32,568 nucleotides of DNA from Rubripirellula sp. GTDB taxonomy: Bacteria > Planctomycetota > Planctomycetia > Pirellulales > Pirellulaceae. The notes beneath the pieces are model-generated. The model was not told the DNA's origin, made no database searches, and saw only the letters and a list, made by a program, of their open reading frames with translations. A program made the position numbers and the translations under genes. Numbering within the stretch: the stretch's first letter is position 1; each line of letters opens with the position of its first letter. Location: NCBI GenBank assembly GCA_029213145.1, contig JARGNK010000025.1, positions 25,603-58,170 of the forward strand, read 5' to 3'. Below, one piece after another: positions 23,981-32,568 of this stretch.

Positions 23981-25240
23981 TCAACTTTTAGGGAGTAAGC
24001 CGGAAAGGGTGCCGGTCCCGGAATTGAACGTGTCCACTTCGATACCCAGTCGTTGCAGCATGCTGACGTAAAGGTTGCAGAGCGGAGGAGCTTGGTTGGA
24101 AGTGAATGCGAGGTGTCGGCCATGCTGGAATCCACCTCCTGCCAGTAGGATTGGCAAGTTCTTGGTCGAATGGCTGCTGGCGTCGCCAAGATTGCTGCCC
24201 AGGTAGACCATCGTCCGATCAAGTAATGTTGCATCCCCCTCGCGCGACCGCTTTAACTTGGCAACCAAGTCATGGAACACTTTTAAGCACTCACTTTCGA
24301 TGATTCGCAATTGCGCGAGCTTTCCGGGGTCTTTGCCGTGATGCGAGAGGTCATGATGCCCAAGCGTTACCCCTTCAATCGGTGGAGAGCTTGTCGTGCC
24401 AGACAGCATGATGGTGATCAATCGAGTTGAATCGGTTTGGATCGCAAGGTGCGTCAGGTCGAACAAAAGCTTGGTTCGGCCAATCAGGTCGCTTTTATTT
24501 GAAATGTCGTTTGGTGGATCGACTGCGACGGTCGGCTTGGGCGTCTTTACCCATTGCTCATCAATCACCAGTCGCTGTTCGAGTTCTCGAATGCTTTCCA
24601 GGTATTCGTCAAGCGTGTTGCGGTCATCCTTGCCGAGCGTTGCACGCATCGAATTGGCTTGTTCGCGAACATCATCGAGCACACTGCGACGTTGCTGAAG
24701 ATCAAGCAGTTTCGCTTGTCGTTGATCTGCCGACCCTTCCAGAAACATCTCCGCGAATAGGCGAGCCGGAGAGGTGTGCGCCGGCACTCGGGCGCCCGTT
24801 CGTGTCCAGGAAAGTCCCAGTCCTTGTTCGGAAAGTGCGAGGCTTGAAAAACGGGTTTGGTCTCCGATGTGCTGTGCCGCAAATTGATCGACTGAGATGC
24901 CATTTCGTATTCCCGGTTGGCCGGCTCCCGAAATACCAGTCAAGAACCCATCGATTGCTTGATGTCCACCACTGATTCCCGACAGTCCTGAGATGACCGA
25001 GAAATCCTCGCGGTGACCGCGAAGGAGCTCCAGGTACGGGGACAGTTCGTAATCCCTGCCGGTTTTCTGGGGAAAGAAGTCAGCCGGATGGAACCCCAGC
25101 GGAGCGCAGATGCAGACCATTCGTCGCGGCGTAACCTTCGAGCTTTCACCGTATGCCGGCTTGGGGCGAAAAACGTCCAGCGAAGGGAGTGCTAAGGAGA
25201 CACCAGCAGCGCGAATGATCCGTCGTCGAGAAATTTGCAT
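23981..25240 (-). CDS. DUF1552 family exported protein
   Basis: I place the start at the ATG at 25240 (419 residues), which gives a twin-arginine-like N-terminus (MQISRRRIIRAAGVSLALPSLDVF) and leaves four bases after the preceding stop; the longer frame from 25369 would overlap that gene by about 125 bases. Family-typical segments include MVCICAPLGFHPADFFP, ISGLSGISGGHQAIDGFL, SVDQFAAQHIGD and GHHDLSHHGKDP near residues 300-312. DUF1552 proteins of planctomycetes and related bacteria are uncharacterised; they usually pair with a DUF1592-type cytochrome protein, as here. The fold recalls the DUF1501/sulfatase-like exported group. Function unknown, probably periplasmic. Confidence 0.88.
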   Translation of the reverse strand: MQISRRRIIRAAGVSLALPSLDVFRPKPAYGESSKVTPRRMVCICAPLGFHPADFFPQKTGRDYELSPYLELLRGHREDFSVISGLSGISGGHQAIDGFLTGISGAGQPGIRNGISVDQFAAQHIGDQTRFSSLALSEQGLGLSWTRTGARVPAHTSPARLFAEMFLEGSADQRQAKLLDLQQRRSVLDDVREQANSMRATLGKDDRNTLDEYLESIRELEQRLVIDEQWVKTPKPTVAVDPPNDISNKSDLIGRTKLLFDLTHLAIQTDSTRLITIMLSGTTSSPPIEGVTLGHHDLSHHGKDPGKLAQLRIIESECLKVFHDLVAKLKRSREGDATLLDRTMVYLGSNLGDASSHSTKNLPILLAGGGFQHGRHLAFTSNQAPPLCNLYVSMLQRLGIEVDTFNSGTGTLSGLLPKS

Positions 25241-25244
25241 AGAG

Positions 25245-27695
25245 TTACTTGTTCCGAAAAATTTCGCTCTGAATGAGCGCATGCAATAAAGTGCGGAATC
25301 CGTAGCCGTGGCTGCGAACTGTTTGCACAATGGATTCGATCTCTGTGCGGTCGGCTGGCGTTGGGGCAACTCCGGTTGCGTAGGTTAGCAACTTTGCCGT
25401 CAACGCGCGAGTAATCTGATCTTTGTCGGCCAGTAGTAGTCGCTTGTACTGCCCGATATTATCGAAACGTCGACCATCTGATAACACGCCGGTGGGGTCG
25501 ACTGGTGGACCATGTTTATAACGCATGCGATTTCCGTTCACCTGCACAGGTGTTCCCTCGCCAATACTGCGGTAATGATCCCGCCAACCACCGATGACAT
25601 CAAAGTTTTCGAGCGCAAATCCAGGTGGATCGATTAGGACGTGGCAGGTTGCGCACTTGTCAACGTGTCGATGCTTGGCCAGTTGTTCACGAATCGTTGT
25701 CGCCCCGCGTATGTCAGGCTCGACTGCCTCGATACCGGCCGGGGGTCGCGGGGGTGGTGTGCCAAGCATCGAATCGAGTACCCACGCACCGCGCACAATC
25801 GGTGACGTGGTTGTCCCGTTCGCGGTGGTCTTTAGGATTGCGGCCATCGTCATGACTCCGCCACGAGGTGAATCCTCCGGCAAGTCAATCTTGCGAAACT
25901 CCAATCCCTGAACCCCCGGCACTCCGTAATGTTCAGCCAGGCGACCGTTGAGAAAGCTGAATTCGGAGTCGACAAAGTTCGAGACGCTTAGGTCGTTCTT
26001 CAGCACCTCGTCAAAAAATAAATAGACTTCCTTGAGCATCGATTGCCGCAATAGCTTGTCATATTCTGGATATAGTTGACGGTCGGGCAGCGTCGCATCA
26101 ATTTCCCGAAGTCCTAGCCATTGACCGGCAAAGTGCTCGGTGAAAGCTTTCGCTTTTTCATCTTGCAACACACGTTCGACCTGCTCGCGCAAGACGTCCG
26201 GTTGGCTCAGCTTGCCGCGCTCAGCTAACAGCAACAGTTCTTCGTCCGGCATCGAGCTCCAAAAAAAGTAGGACAATCGACTGGCCAACGAGAAATCATC
26301 GAGCTTCCTCGACCGCTTTGAGTCGCGAATTGCTACCCCGCTCGATGCTGGACGAATTTGTTCGTTCAGAAATAAGAAATGTGGGGAAACCAGCACCGAC
26401 TTTAAGCCAACCCGTAATGCCTGTTCAAAGGAAGCACCTTGTCGCAGCTTTTCTTGAACAAGACTGAGCAAAAGCTGAACTTCGGATTCCGTCGTTGCGC
26501 GACGAAAAGCACGACGCGAAAATTCGCGAAGAATTCTTTCGGCATCCTTGAGAGGCTGTTCCGATACCACTTCGAAGCGTTCGCTGTCCCCAGAGATTTG
26601 CTGCTGTGGAAGATCGCCAAGTAACCGTCGATAACTTGGCGGTGGCCAGGAATCCAATAACGGGCCTTCCACCTCTAGCCACTGTAGCAACATGCCGGGG
26701 CCTTCATAATTTGCCGCGCCGCCACGACGTTGCAAATCACGGGGACGGATTTTTGTATCAACGAGCAATCGAATGTTCCGTCTCGCCTCCATCTCCGTCA
26801 CAAATTCCAAGACCGTCGGTTCGCCGGGCGGCACCTCAAAGTAGTCGATCAGATAGGGGGGGTCGCCGAGGTTTTCCCTGCCACCATTGAGATGAAAGAG
26901 GACTGGCTCGTCGGTCTGATAGGCATAAGCGGAAATGCGAAAGCGATACTTCCCCGGAAATCTCGTGAGCCCATTCCAAAAGACGATTTGAATATTTGAG
27001 GCCAGATCCGATGCAAAAATTGCGACTCCGTCCTCGAGATGCCGGTAGACGTCTGTCCGACGTGTAACCGCTTCAGACTTGGCATCGAATCGGCGATCGA
27101 GAAGCCAGGGTCTCGGCGCGTTGGCAAATGCAGCATCCAACGCGCGGTTAGCCGCTTCCAGGTAACCGGCTAGCTGGTACGAGGAGAAGTGCAGCGAATC
27201 CGCTGTCGTATCGAATCCACCAACAACAGAATCGTCCGGTAACACACCTTCTAAGTCGACATCAACCAGCAGAAGGTCGCGAATCGTGTTCGCATATTCC
27301 GTTTGATTCAGACGTCGCATGACAGACCGACCGGACGTCTGCCTTCGTCTTTTTTCGGCATCAACGACCTGTTGGTCAATCCATTCAAGTAGTTCCGTTG
27401 CTTTTTTGTTCCCTGGACGACGCTCTCCAGGAGGAGGCATCGTGCCGCTCCTCAGTTGCTCGGCGACTCTGAGCCACTGACTGCGAATTTCTTGACCACT
27501 AAAGTCATCTGATAATGACTTGATGTTGAAATTGCCTTCTGGCTCCGCTCCGGAATGGCAAGCCGAGCAGTACTGCGTGAGCAACGCTGGCGTTGACTCA
27601 TCGGCCGTTGCAGTCATGCCAAACCCGATCAACGTGGCGGCGGCTGCCAAAACGAAAATGCGCAACGTTACAGGCGAGGAATATTTAATACACAA
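25245..27695 (-). CDS. Planctomycete cytochrome-domain protein (DUF1587/1592/1588/1585 architecture)
   Basis: An 816-residue exported protein. The only usable start is the TTG at 27695, since a stop lies three codons upstream. A hydrophobic signal segment covers about 9-30. A cytochrome c-type heme site (YCSACHSG, C43-H47) opens the mature part, and a second (KCATCH, about 683) precedes IDPPGFALENFD. Between them lie segments typical of the planctomycete DUF1587, DUF1595, DUF1592 and DUF1588 set (LNQTEYANTIRDLLLVD; FSLASRLSYFFWSSMPDEEL; FAGQWLGLREI). The end TEIESIVQTVRSHGYGFRTLL is DUF1585-like. The mid-region at 200-340 is carbohydrate-binding-like in other members. Reaction unknown; a role in handling polysaccharides or phenolic-type substrates has been guessed for the class. 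It is four bases upstream of DUF1552, clearly one operon. Confidence 0.92.
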   Translation of the reverse strand: MCIKYSSPVTLRIFVLAAAATLIGFGMTATADESTPALLTQYCSACHSGAEPEGNFNIKSLSDDFSGQEIRSQWLRVAEQLRSGTMPPPGERRPGNKKATELLEWIDQQVVDAEKRRRQTSGRSVMRRLNQTEYANTIRDLLLVDVDLEGVLPDDSVVGGFDTTADSLHFSSYQLAGYLEAANRALDAAFANAPRPWLLDRRFDAKSEAVTRRTDVYRHLEDGVAIFASDLASNIQIVFWNGLTRFPGKYRFRISAYAYQTDEPVLFHLNGGRENLGDPPYLIDYFEVPPGEPTVLEFVTEMEARRNIRLLVDTKIRPRDLQRRGGAANYEGPGMLLQWLEVEGPLLDSWPPPSYRRLLGDLPQQQISGDSERFEVVSEQPLKDAERILREFSRRAFRRATTESEVQLLLSLVQEKLRQGASFEQALRVGLKSVLVSPHFLFLNEQIRPASSGVAIRDSKRSRKLDDFSLASRLSYFFWSSMPDEELLLLAERGKLSQPDVLREQVERVLQDEKAKAFTEHFAGQWLGLREIDATLPDRQLYPEYDKLLRQSMLKEVYLFFDEVLKNDLSVSNFVDSEFSFLNGRLAEHYGVPGVQGLEFRKIDLPEDSPRGGVMTMAAILKTTANGTTTSPIVRGAWVLDSMLGTPPPRPPAGIEAVEPDIRGATTIREQLAKHRHVDKCATCHVLIDPPGFALENFDVIGGWRDHYRSIGEGTPVQVNGNRMRYKHGPPVDPTGVLSDGRRFDNIGQYKRLLLADKDQITRALTAKLLTYATGVAPTPADRTEIESIVQTVRSHGYGFRTLLHALIQSEIFRNK

Positions 27696-28152
27696 AACAA
27701 ATCACTCAGCGATGCGAATGCGCTTAGCTCCCAATTGAACCTATCAAGCCAGGCAACAGAGTTGCCTGACTCTCCACTTCTCAATTCTATCCATAAATCT
27801 GCAGAGGTGGGCGATTCAGTTTCCCTCAAAAAGGGATCGGAAAAGCAAAACAGGTCTTTGACGCAGTTTGACATATCGCTTTGCAGGAACATTGGTGCAC
27901 GATCCTGCACAGCGACGTGGGACAAGAACGCTGCACAGAACTGGCCCCGCACAGGAACTGGCAATGATCGGTTATAGGGGGGGCGGAGCCAATTTGTGAC
28001 AACCGAATACGGCAGCTGCTATGGTGTTTCGGCTTCAAGCGATCAGCTTCAGCAATCATTGCCCGGGGTGGTTCGCTTGGTGAAAGGTCTGCGATGGATG
28101 TGAAAAGAATCGTGTGTCAAAAAAAGGAATTGGGCGTCATTCGACGCTGCTC
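27696..28152. other. Intergenic region, no supported gene
   Basis: About 460 bases upstream of the DUF1592-type gene. Short frames overlap one another on both strands and have no recognisable products. It should contain that gene's promoter, but no convincing boxes, hairpin or RNA are seen. Confidence 0.4.
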
Positions 28153-28914
28153 TCACCTAACTAACTGGTCGATGATGTCGAGAACGCCTTCCACTTCTTC
28201 GTGTGACGACACATAGGCAGCTGCCTTCATGATTTCGGGCTCCGAATTCGCAGGGCATCCAAACCAGGAAACACGATCGGCGATAAACCGATCCCCCATG
28301 GTGTCTCCGATCCCCGCGGTGCGTTCCAATTCGATGCCGGTCTGATTGATCAGTCGATCGATCGCAGTCGCTTTGTTGATGTACGGAAGATCGCAATTGA
28401 TGTAGAGCCACGTCATTGAGACACGAATTGGCCAGTTGCGTTTTTGAAATTCTTCATCGATTGTCGAGACGAGAGACCGCAGGAAAGCCGTATCGGGATG
28501 ATAAAGCGCGACGGAAGCTGACTTTCCCGGCTGCTGGACAACCCCGCTCGCCTGATACAGGGACCGCAAAAGCTTCCTCGCCTCATTAACGATTTCAAGG
28601 TGCTCAGCGGTGATGGCTGGATCGCATTCGAAGGAATTGTCTTCTGGTCGCCAGAGCCAAACGCCATTCTCTCCGATGCACGGAATCACCGTGTTTTGGA
28701 TCAGGCGACAAAGGCACTCAACGAATCCAATCGGCCTGCCACTGCAGAGTGTGACGACTGGTCGGTCGCGATGCTGAATCGCAAAACGATTGTGCTCAGA
28801 AAGCTTCGACAGTCCTGCGATGTCGATTGGAGCATGCGATTCAGGTGACAGACAGCCGTCGATGTCACAGATTACAAGATCGTATTTCCCGGTAGTTCGA
28901 AACGGCAAGATCAA
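28153..28914 (-). CDS. HAD-superfamily phosphatase, type IIB-like
   Basis: A 253-residue hydrolase with all four HAD motifs: the nucleophile and acid/base pair D17 and D19 in ICDIDGC, S58 in CSGRP, K181 in INKATAI, and GIGDTMGD at 201-208. The middle segment (about 80-175) is the cap domain, in the position typical of Cof/sucrose-phosphatase-like (IIB) enzymes. It should remove phosphate from a small molecule, probably a sugar or alcohol phosphate; the substrate cannot be read from the sequence. The predicted start is TTG at 28914, placed just after GAGGAAG, with no in-frame ATG nearby. It is not close enough to either neighbour for an obvious operon. Confidence 0.87.
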   Translation of the reverse strand: MILPFRTTGKYDLVICDIDGCLSPESHAPIDIAGLSKLSEHNRFAIQHRDRPVVTLCSGRPIGFVECLCRLIQNTVIPCIGENGVWLWRPEDNSFECDPAITAEHLEIVNEARKLLRSLYQASGVVQQPGKSASVALYHPDTAFLRSLVSTIDEEFQKRNWPIRVSMTWLYINCDLPYINKATAIDRLINQTGIELERTAGIGDTMGDRFIADRVSWFGCPANSEPEIMKAAAYVSSHEEVEGVLDIIDQLVR

Positions 28915-29369
28915 GACTTCCTCATGATTGAGCCGTGCTCATGACGACGGCGGAAAAGGCGAACGACGTGACGGTTTCATCCAGGCAGGCCTGCGATCAC
29001 TATTCACTCAGCGTGCGTATTTAAACACAGGTTGCCTGACGAAACTATTGCATGAGTTCTTGACGTTGATCGGATTCGTCCCTGCCGATCGTTGATTGTG
29101 ATTTTCAGTTACCTAATGGATGCCAAACATAAATGCTTGCGAAAGTCTAAGCTCGCGAATCTTGCCAAGTTCCTTCCTCATGAATGTTCCTGGTGTGATT
29201 GCACTTTATTTCAGCCGAAGAAATTACCTGTTTCAATCTCAGCGTTCAGCTGGTTTGTCCAGGTCTTTTACGAATCCATTGCTCTTCCTATTTACGGATC
29301 CCGTGTTTTTCCTAGTTCGGATATTGAGATGGTGGACGGTTTCGTCGTGATCGTTCCGCCTGCACCGGT
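28915..29369. other. Intergenic region, no supported gene
   Basis: About 450 bases between the HAD phosphatase start and the end of the FGE-sulfatase mosaic gene. A forward frame (from 29092) runs into the antisense of the mosaic gene and looks accidental. No hairpin with a T-run was found for the mosaic gene. Confidence 0.4.
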
Positions 29370-31658
29370 CTACGGTTTGGCGTCCGTCTGGGGGGTCGGG
29401 ACTCTCACGACTCGGAAGCCGCCGTCGCTATTAATGTCATCCTCGCTTTGTTTGCGTCGCGACGCTGAACGACAGTCTTCGGAGTTGGCTTGCCAGTTGC
29501 CACCACGGAGAAATCGGAAGGATCCCGCAGAAGAGCCGGTTTGATCAGGCACTGCAAATTCGGAGACGTTTCCGTACATGTCGTACAAGCCCCATCGATT
29601 TGGTTTCTTGAGCCCAATCGGATGCGTTTCGCCGTTGCTGTTGCCCGCGAACCAGGCGTAATCTCGGAACTCAGCGTCACTATCACCAAAGCTATAGACG
29701 GTATCCGTTCCGGCACGACATGCGTGTTCCCATTCAGCTTCTGTCGGCAGCCGATAAAGATGGCCTGCTGCCTTTTCCGCAGGGAACGCACTGAGCTTAC
29801 GACAGAACTCAGTTGCGTCACTCCATGGAACTTTTTCAACAGGATTTTCAGGTCCGTCGAATTGACTCGCATTTGTTCCCATCACCTGCTGGTACTGTGC
29901 TTGTGTGACCTCGTGAACGCCGATCTGGAATGGTTGGCTTAGTGTGACTCTGTGGGGCGTTTCATTATCCTCGTGACCGGGGACCTGCCCAGGTGAGCCG
30001 ATCGTGAATTCCCCCGGCGGGATGACGGCGAACTTCATGCCAATGCTGTTTGTTGATTCGACAGGCACTTTCAGATGGTCAGACCATGCCTGCTGGAGCA
30101 TTACTGCTTGTTGCACTGACAAGAGAGACGCGATTGACGGAATGGGAGTCGGTGGCGTGGTGGATTCGTATGCATAGAGCTTTGCGATCTGCGTGCTAGT
30201 GAGTGGTGCTGTATAGATTCTGAGATCGTCGAGATCGCCGGTGAAGATGCCATAACACCAATTGTGCCCGCGCCAATAACCGGCGAAAGCAAGTCCTTCA
30301 GATGTGTCGACGCCATCGATCAATTTTTTTTTGTCGACCTGTTTCCCATCAAGAGAGAGCGAGGTCTCCGCAGTTTTGTAATCGCAAACCAACACCGCAT
30401 GGTGCCATTGTTTGTCGGTGACCTGGAGTGGCCCACTGGTAAGAGAGGTTTCTTTCCCCGCACCACCTGAAACGGTAGCTTGAAGAAAGCCGCCATTTTT
30501 ATCCTCTCCCAGGTTCGCCACGGAAAGCATGTAATTGCAGTTGTGGAGATGTATCTTTGAGCATTTTCCAATCAAAACTTGATATTTGTCAGTGGGGTGA
30601 TTTTCAATCCATCGAAACCACACCGCAATCGTGAATGTCTTTAGAGAATACGGCTGATCATGTACACCAAAGACCCCGGACACGGCACCTTTCGGATTCC
30701 CGAAGCGGTCTGGCATTGATTTGTGGGTGGGGATTCTGGTGAACGAACGAACCCATCGTCCTTTCGCTCTGTCCCCGTCTCGCCAGCTGCCGGCCCGTCC
30801 GGATGCTACATTCCGAAGATTACCGTTATCCAAGTCATACTGAGCGATTAATGATTTGTGCATCCATGCATCTTCGTGCTCATTCACCTTCGTAGTTATC
30901 GAGGTCGTCTCGGTGCGGGCGTCCCGTTTGGGATTGGTATCGGAAGCCATGATTCCAACCGGATCTGGCTTTAAGACGCCCAGAAGGAAAAAGATTGCGA
31001 GTCCGACTCCCAAAATTGCGGCGACCGGAAAGGCGATCACGTAAAACCGTTTGGATGGAAAAGCTTTCTTGTGAGACTTTCTTACTGCGGCGGCGGAACT
31101 TTTGTTTTGCCTGCCTGTAAATGATGGCAGATCTGGTTCTGAGATTGCATCGAATTGCGCAAGGATCTTTTTCTCTGTCGCCACCGATGGCGTTATTGCC
31201 TGTTTACCATCGCCTGAGATTTCGCAAACGGCGTTGCATTTGGAGCACTTAACCGTTTTGCCGTACAGCGATTCATTTACGGCGAGCCCAACACCACAGC
31301 TTGGGCACACAACCGGCGCGGCAACGATGTTTTTTCCGGAGTTGACTTCAGGGTTCGGGCTCGAAGAACTGTGACTCGCAAGGTCGCGGAGTTTTTTGTC
31401 ATAAGCCTTTTTGGATTCTTCCTGAATGAGGGTTAGCTTTGCTTTTGCAATCTCATTCAAGATTGATTGAGAGACATCTCCATATTTACCGATCGCGAAA
31501 GAGCGTACATGAATCATCTGGCGCATCGCTGCCGATTCAATCACCTCGGCGTCTGCCTCAAACAGATCTAGGCCAAGCAACCGGTAGTGGTTTGCAGGTT
31601 GATCTTTGGCCGGTATTCCCAACCACTTGTGGTATGGATCGAACGGTGGATCAGGCAT
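29370..31658 (-). CDS. J-like / zinc-ribbon / LamG / FGE-sulfatase mosaic membrane protein
   Basis: A 762-residue protein. Residues 5-90 (YHKWLGIPAKDQPANHYRLLGL to KAYDKKLRDL) form a J-like helical region often placed before planctomycete kinases and related proteins. A zinc ribbon with CPSC and CSKC follows (about 118-145), then a membrane helix at about 207-228. Outside the membrane are a LamG-like lectin fold (about 265-495) and a C-terminal formylglycine-generating-enzyme fold (about 535-755: NSIGMKFAVIPPGEFTIGS, RLPTEAEWEHACRAG, LYDMYGNVSEF, LRGGNW). The usual GNVWEWC reads GNVSEFA, and the paired active-site cysteines of true FGE are not evident, so catalysis of formylglycine formation is doubtful. 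A binding or anchoring role is more likely. Start ATG at 31658. Confidence 0.87.
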   Translation of the reverse strand: MPDPPFDPYHKWLGIPAKDQPANHYRLLGLDLFEADAEVIESAAMRQMIHVRSFAIGKYGDVSQSILNEIAKAKLTLIQEESKKAYDKKLRDLASHSSSSPNPEVNSGKNIVAAPVVCPSCGVGLAVNESLYGKTVKCSKCNAVCEISGDGKQAITPSVATEKKILAQFDAISEPDLPSFTGRQNKSSAAAVRKSHKKAFPSKRFYVIAFPVAAILGVGLAIFFLLGVLKPDPVGIMASDTNPKRDARTETTSITTKVNEHEDAWMHKSLIAQYDLDNGNLRNVASGRAGSWRDGDRAKGRWVRSFTRIPTHKSMPDRFGNPKGAVSGVFGVHDQPYSLKTFTIAVWFRWIENHPTDKYQVLIGKCSKIHLHNCNYMLSVANLGEDKNGGFLQATVSGGAGKETSLTSGPLQVTDKQWHHAVLVCDYKTAETSLSLDGKQVDKKKLIDGVDTSEGLAFAGYWRGHNWCYGIFTGDLDDLRIYTAPLTSTQIAKLYAYESTTPPTPIPSIASLLSVQQAVMLQQAWSDHLKVPVESTNSIGMKFAVIPPGEFTIGSPGQVPGHEDNETPHRVTLSQPFQIGVHEVTQAQYQQVMGTNASQFDGPENPVEKVPWSDATEFCRKLSAFPAEKAAGHLYRLPTEAEWEHACRAGTDTVYSFGDSDAEFRDYAWFAGNSNGETHPIGLKKPNRWGLYDMYGNVSEFAVPDQTGSSAGSFRFLRGGNWQANSEDCRSASRRKQSEDDINSDGGFRVVRVPTPQTDAKP

Positions 31659-31670
31659 GGTGTCTTAATC

Positions 31671-32568
31671 TCATGCGGAAGTTGCACTGAGATTATAGAA
31701 AGGTTCTTTGGAGCGTTCTGTTGCCTTGGTTGGGGCTTGGTTGGGGACGGCTTGGTTGGGGACAGGCATCGCCGGGTGGGTCAAGCCGGCTCGGGGGAGG
31801 AGGCGCAAAGGCAGTGGGGGACAGGCAATGGGGACAGGGCTGTCGGGGACAGGCTGTCGGGGACAGGCTGTCGGGGACAGGCCGTCGGGGACAGGCAATG
31901 CAGGTGCTGAAGAATGGGGCAAGGCGGTTTTGAGGCGATCGGTTTGCCGCTCGATTGGACCTGGCAATGCCAAATCGATGGAGGCTAATGATGCTATCGC
32001 CGGTGATGCCCATCCAACGTGCGTGAGGGGCAAGTCGGTGGGGCCACTTTGTCCCCGCCACCAGGCTCTATGTTTGGTGGGTGCGCACCGGCGAGCGACG
32101 GGTAACGGATCCTCTGCACCATGCCGCGACTTGGTGCTCATTTGGTCCGTGTAGCGTTGTCGCCAGTTGTGCCCTCCCTGAATCTGCTGTAGCGACGAGT
32201 GCCTATAACTTGATCCGTTGAAGGCAAGCCATTCGGTGGACAAGCTGTTCTTGCGTTTGTCGATTCCTGTGATTCGATTCGGAATGGAGACGTTCGGCCA
32301 GCGAATCGATCCGCCCGTGTAAACTTCGATGACTGCAGGCGGTCCCTCAAGTTTCGCATCGTCGGGGTCGATCAGATTTTCTGGGGTGCGACGATCCGGT
32401 TCGTGAAGGCTTTTCCAGCTAGCAGGGACCCAAACCACGAGGCTCCAGTCCATCTTTGCTGCCGATTGCTTATCTGGTTTTCGGTTGGGGTTGAGCCAAA
32501 AACGATTGCCGATTTCGTCATGAATCATGAGTCGCTTAGTTTTGACGTTCAGCTTTGCGAACTTGAAC
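31671..32568 (-). CDS. Unidentified gene, 3' end, reading through a repeat (partial)
   Basis: On the reverse strand one frame is open from the right window edge to a stop at 31671, nearly 300 codons, so the true start is outside the window. The first hundred or so residues (AKLNVKTKRLMIHDEIGN, then WVPASWKSLHEPDRR, GGSIRWPNVSIPNRITGI) look like a genuine protein. From about 32237 leftward the translation becomes Arg/Cys/Trp- and then Pro-rich and matches repeat DNA rather than a fold (RRCAPTKHRAWWRG; VPDSPVPIACP). The gene was probably truncated or extended by the repeat. No family recognised. Confidence 0.5.
   Translation of the reverse strand, partial: FKFAKLNVKTKRLMIHDEIGNRFWLNPNRKPDKQSAAKMDWSLVVWVPASWKSLHEPDRRTPENLIDPDDAKLEGPPAVIEVYTGGSIRWPNVSIPNRITGIDKRKNSLSTEWLAFNGSSYRHSSLQQIQGGHNWRQRYTDQMSTKSRHGAEDPLPVARRCAPTKHRAWWRGQSGPTDLPLTHVGWASPAIASLASIDLALPGPIERQTDRLKTALPHSSAPALPVPDGLSPTACPRQPVPDSPVPIACPPLPLRLLPRAGLTHPAMPVPNQAVPNQAPTKATERSKEPFYNLSATSA
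31723..31816. repeat. Low-complexity G/T-rich repeat (TTGGTTGGGG units)
   Basis: Three closely spaced copies of TTGGTTGGGG, in diverging contexts, precede a single GGGGACAGG at 31758-31766. They merge into the 14-base array that follows and belong to the same low-complexity tract. Confidence 0.7.
31817..31900. repeat. 14-base tandem repeat, six copies
   Basis: Six consecutive 14-base units begin at 31817, 31831, 31845, 31859, 31873 and 31887. The core is GGGGACAGGCTGTC; units three and four are identical, unit five has one change, and the first and last end in CAATG. It lies in the tail of the reading frame at the right edge, and 14 is not a multiple of three, so it encodes a 14-residue period (VPDSLSP-like). 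Confidence 0.9.
31899..32237. repeat. Probable dispersed planctomycete repeat element
   Basis: This segment translates on the reverse strand as SSYRHSSLQQIQGGHNW, then PLPVARRCAPTKHRAWWRG and LPLTHVGWASPAI, with an equally open alternative frame. I recall similar peptide strings in short hypothetical proteins of Rhodopirellula, which suggests a multi-copy intergenic element wrongly annotated as genes. That recollection could not be checked. No transposase and no clear terminal inverted repeats are seen. Confidence 0.4.

Noticed and set aside
23790-23984. 64-residue Lys/Arg-rich reverse-strand frame starting TTGA over the DUF1552 stop
   Set aside because: Coupling is possible, but there is no family resemblance and the start is non-ATG; too weak to call a gene.
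31817-31900. CRISPR array
   Set aside because: Units are contiguous 14-mers with no spacers and no cas genes are present.

Overview
The window reads as chromosomal DNA from a marine-type planctomycete of the Pirellulaceae (Rhodopirellula/Blastopirellula-like). This is inferred from lineage-typical families: a giant protein opening with the planctomycete extracellular motif (LESLEKRQLLAG), a DUF1592/DUF1552 gene pair, a J-like/zinc-ribbon/LamG/FGE-sulfatase mosaic, many c-type cytochromes, weak Shine-Dalgarno sequences and several TTG starts. No database search was possible.

Bases 1-12,700 hold the most striking part, two divergent gene clusters for electron transfer. Leftward are two five-heme cytochromes (2065-3861 and 213-2030). 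Rightward is a tight operon (4393-12693): a di-heme b-type membrane protein, a membrane-anchored ten-heme cytochrome, a third five-heme cytochrome, a NuoE-NuoF fusion flavoprotein, and an 839-residue iron-sulfur hub. The hub joins a NuoG-like N-terminus, two cyclic-nucleotide-binding domains and a HybA/DmsB-like polyferredoxin. Together they carry 25 c-type heme motifs, two predicted b hemes, one flavin site and about nine Fe-S clusters. No terminal reductase or complex I membrane subunit is encoded here. My reading is a conduit linking NAD(H) in the cytoplasm to a periplasmic heme network, possibly gated by a cyclic nucleotide. Direction and final substrate are unknown.

Bases 12,700-18,000 hold one 1.6-kaa exported-type protein with a thioredoxin-like domain, a cyclophilin domain, a cohesin-like module and cadherin/VCBS-like repeats. 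Bases 18,000-22,600 hold leftward housekeeping and signalling genes: an HU-like protein, fliM, proA and a response-regulator diguanylate cyclase. Bases 22,800-23,600 hold a decayed outer-membrane beta-barrel gene and tRNA-Leu(GAG) with a strong terminator.

Bases 23,900-31,700 hold the DUF1552/DUF1592 pair, a HAD phosphatase and the FGE-sulfatase mosaic, all leftward. The right edge (31,700-32,568) is a 14-bp tandem array and a likely dispersed repeat, read in frame by the 3' end of an unidentified gene that runs off the window.
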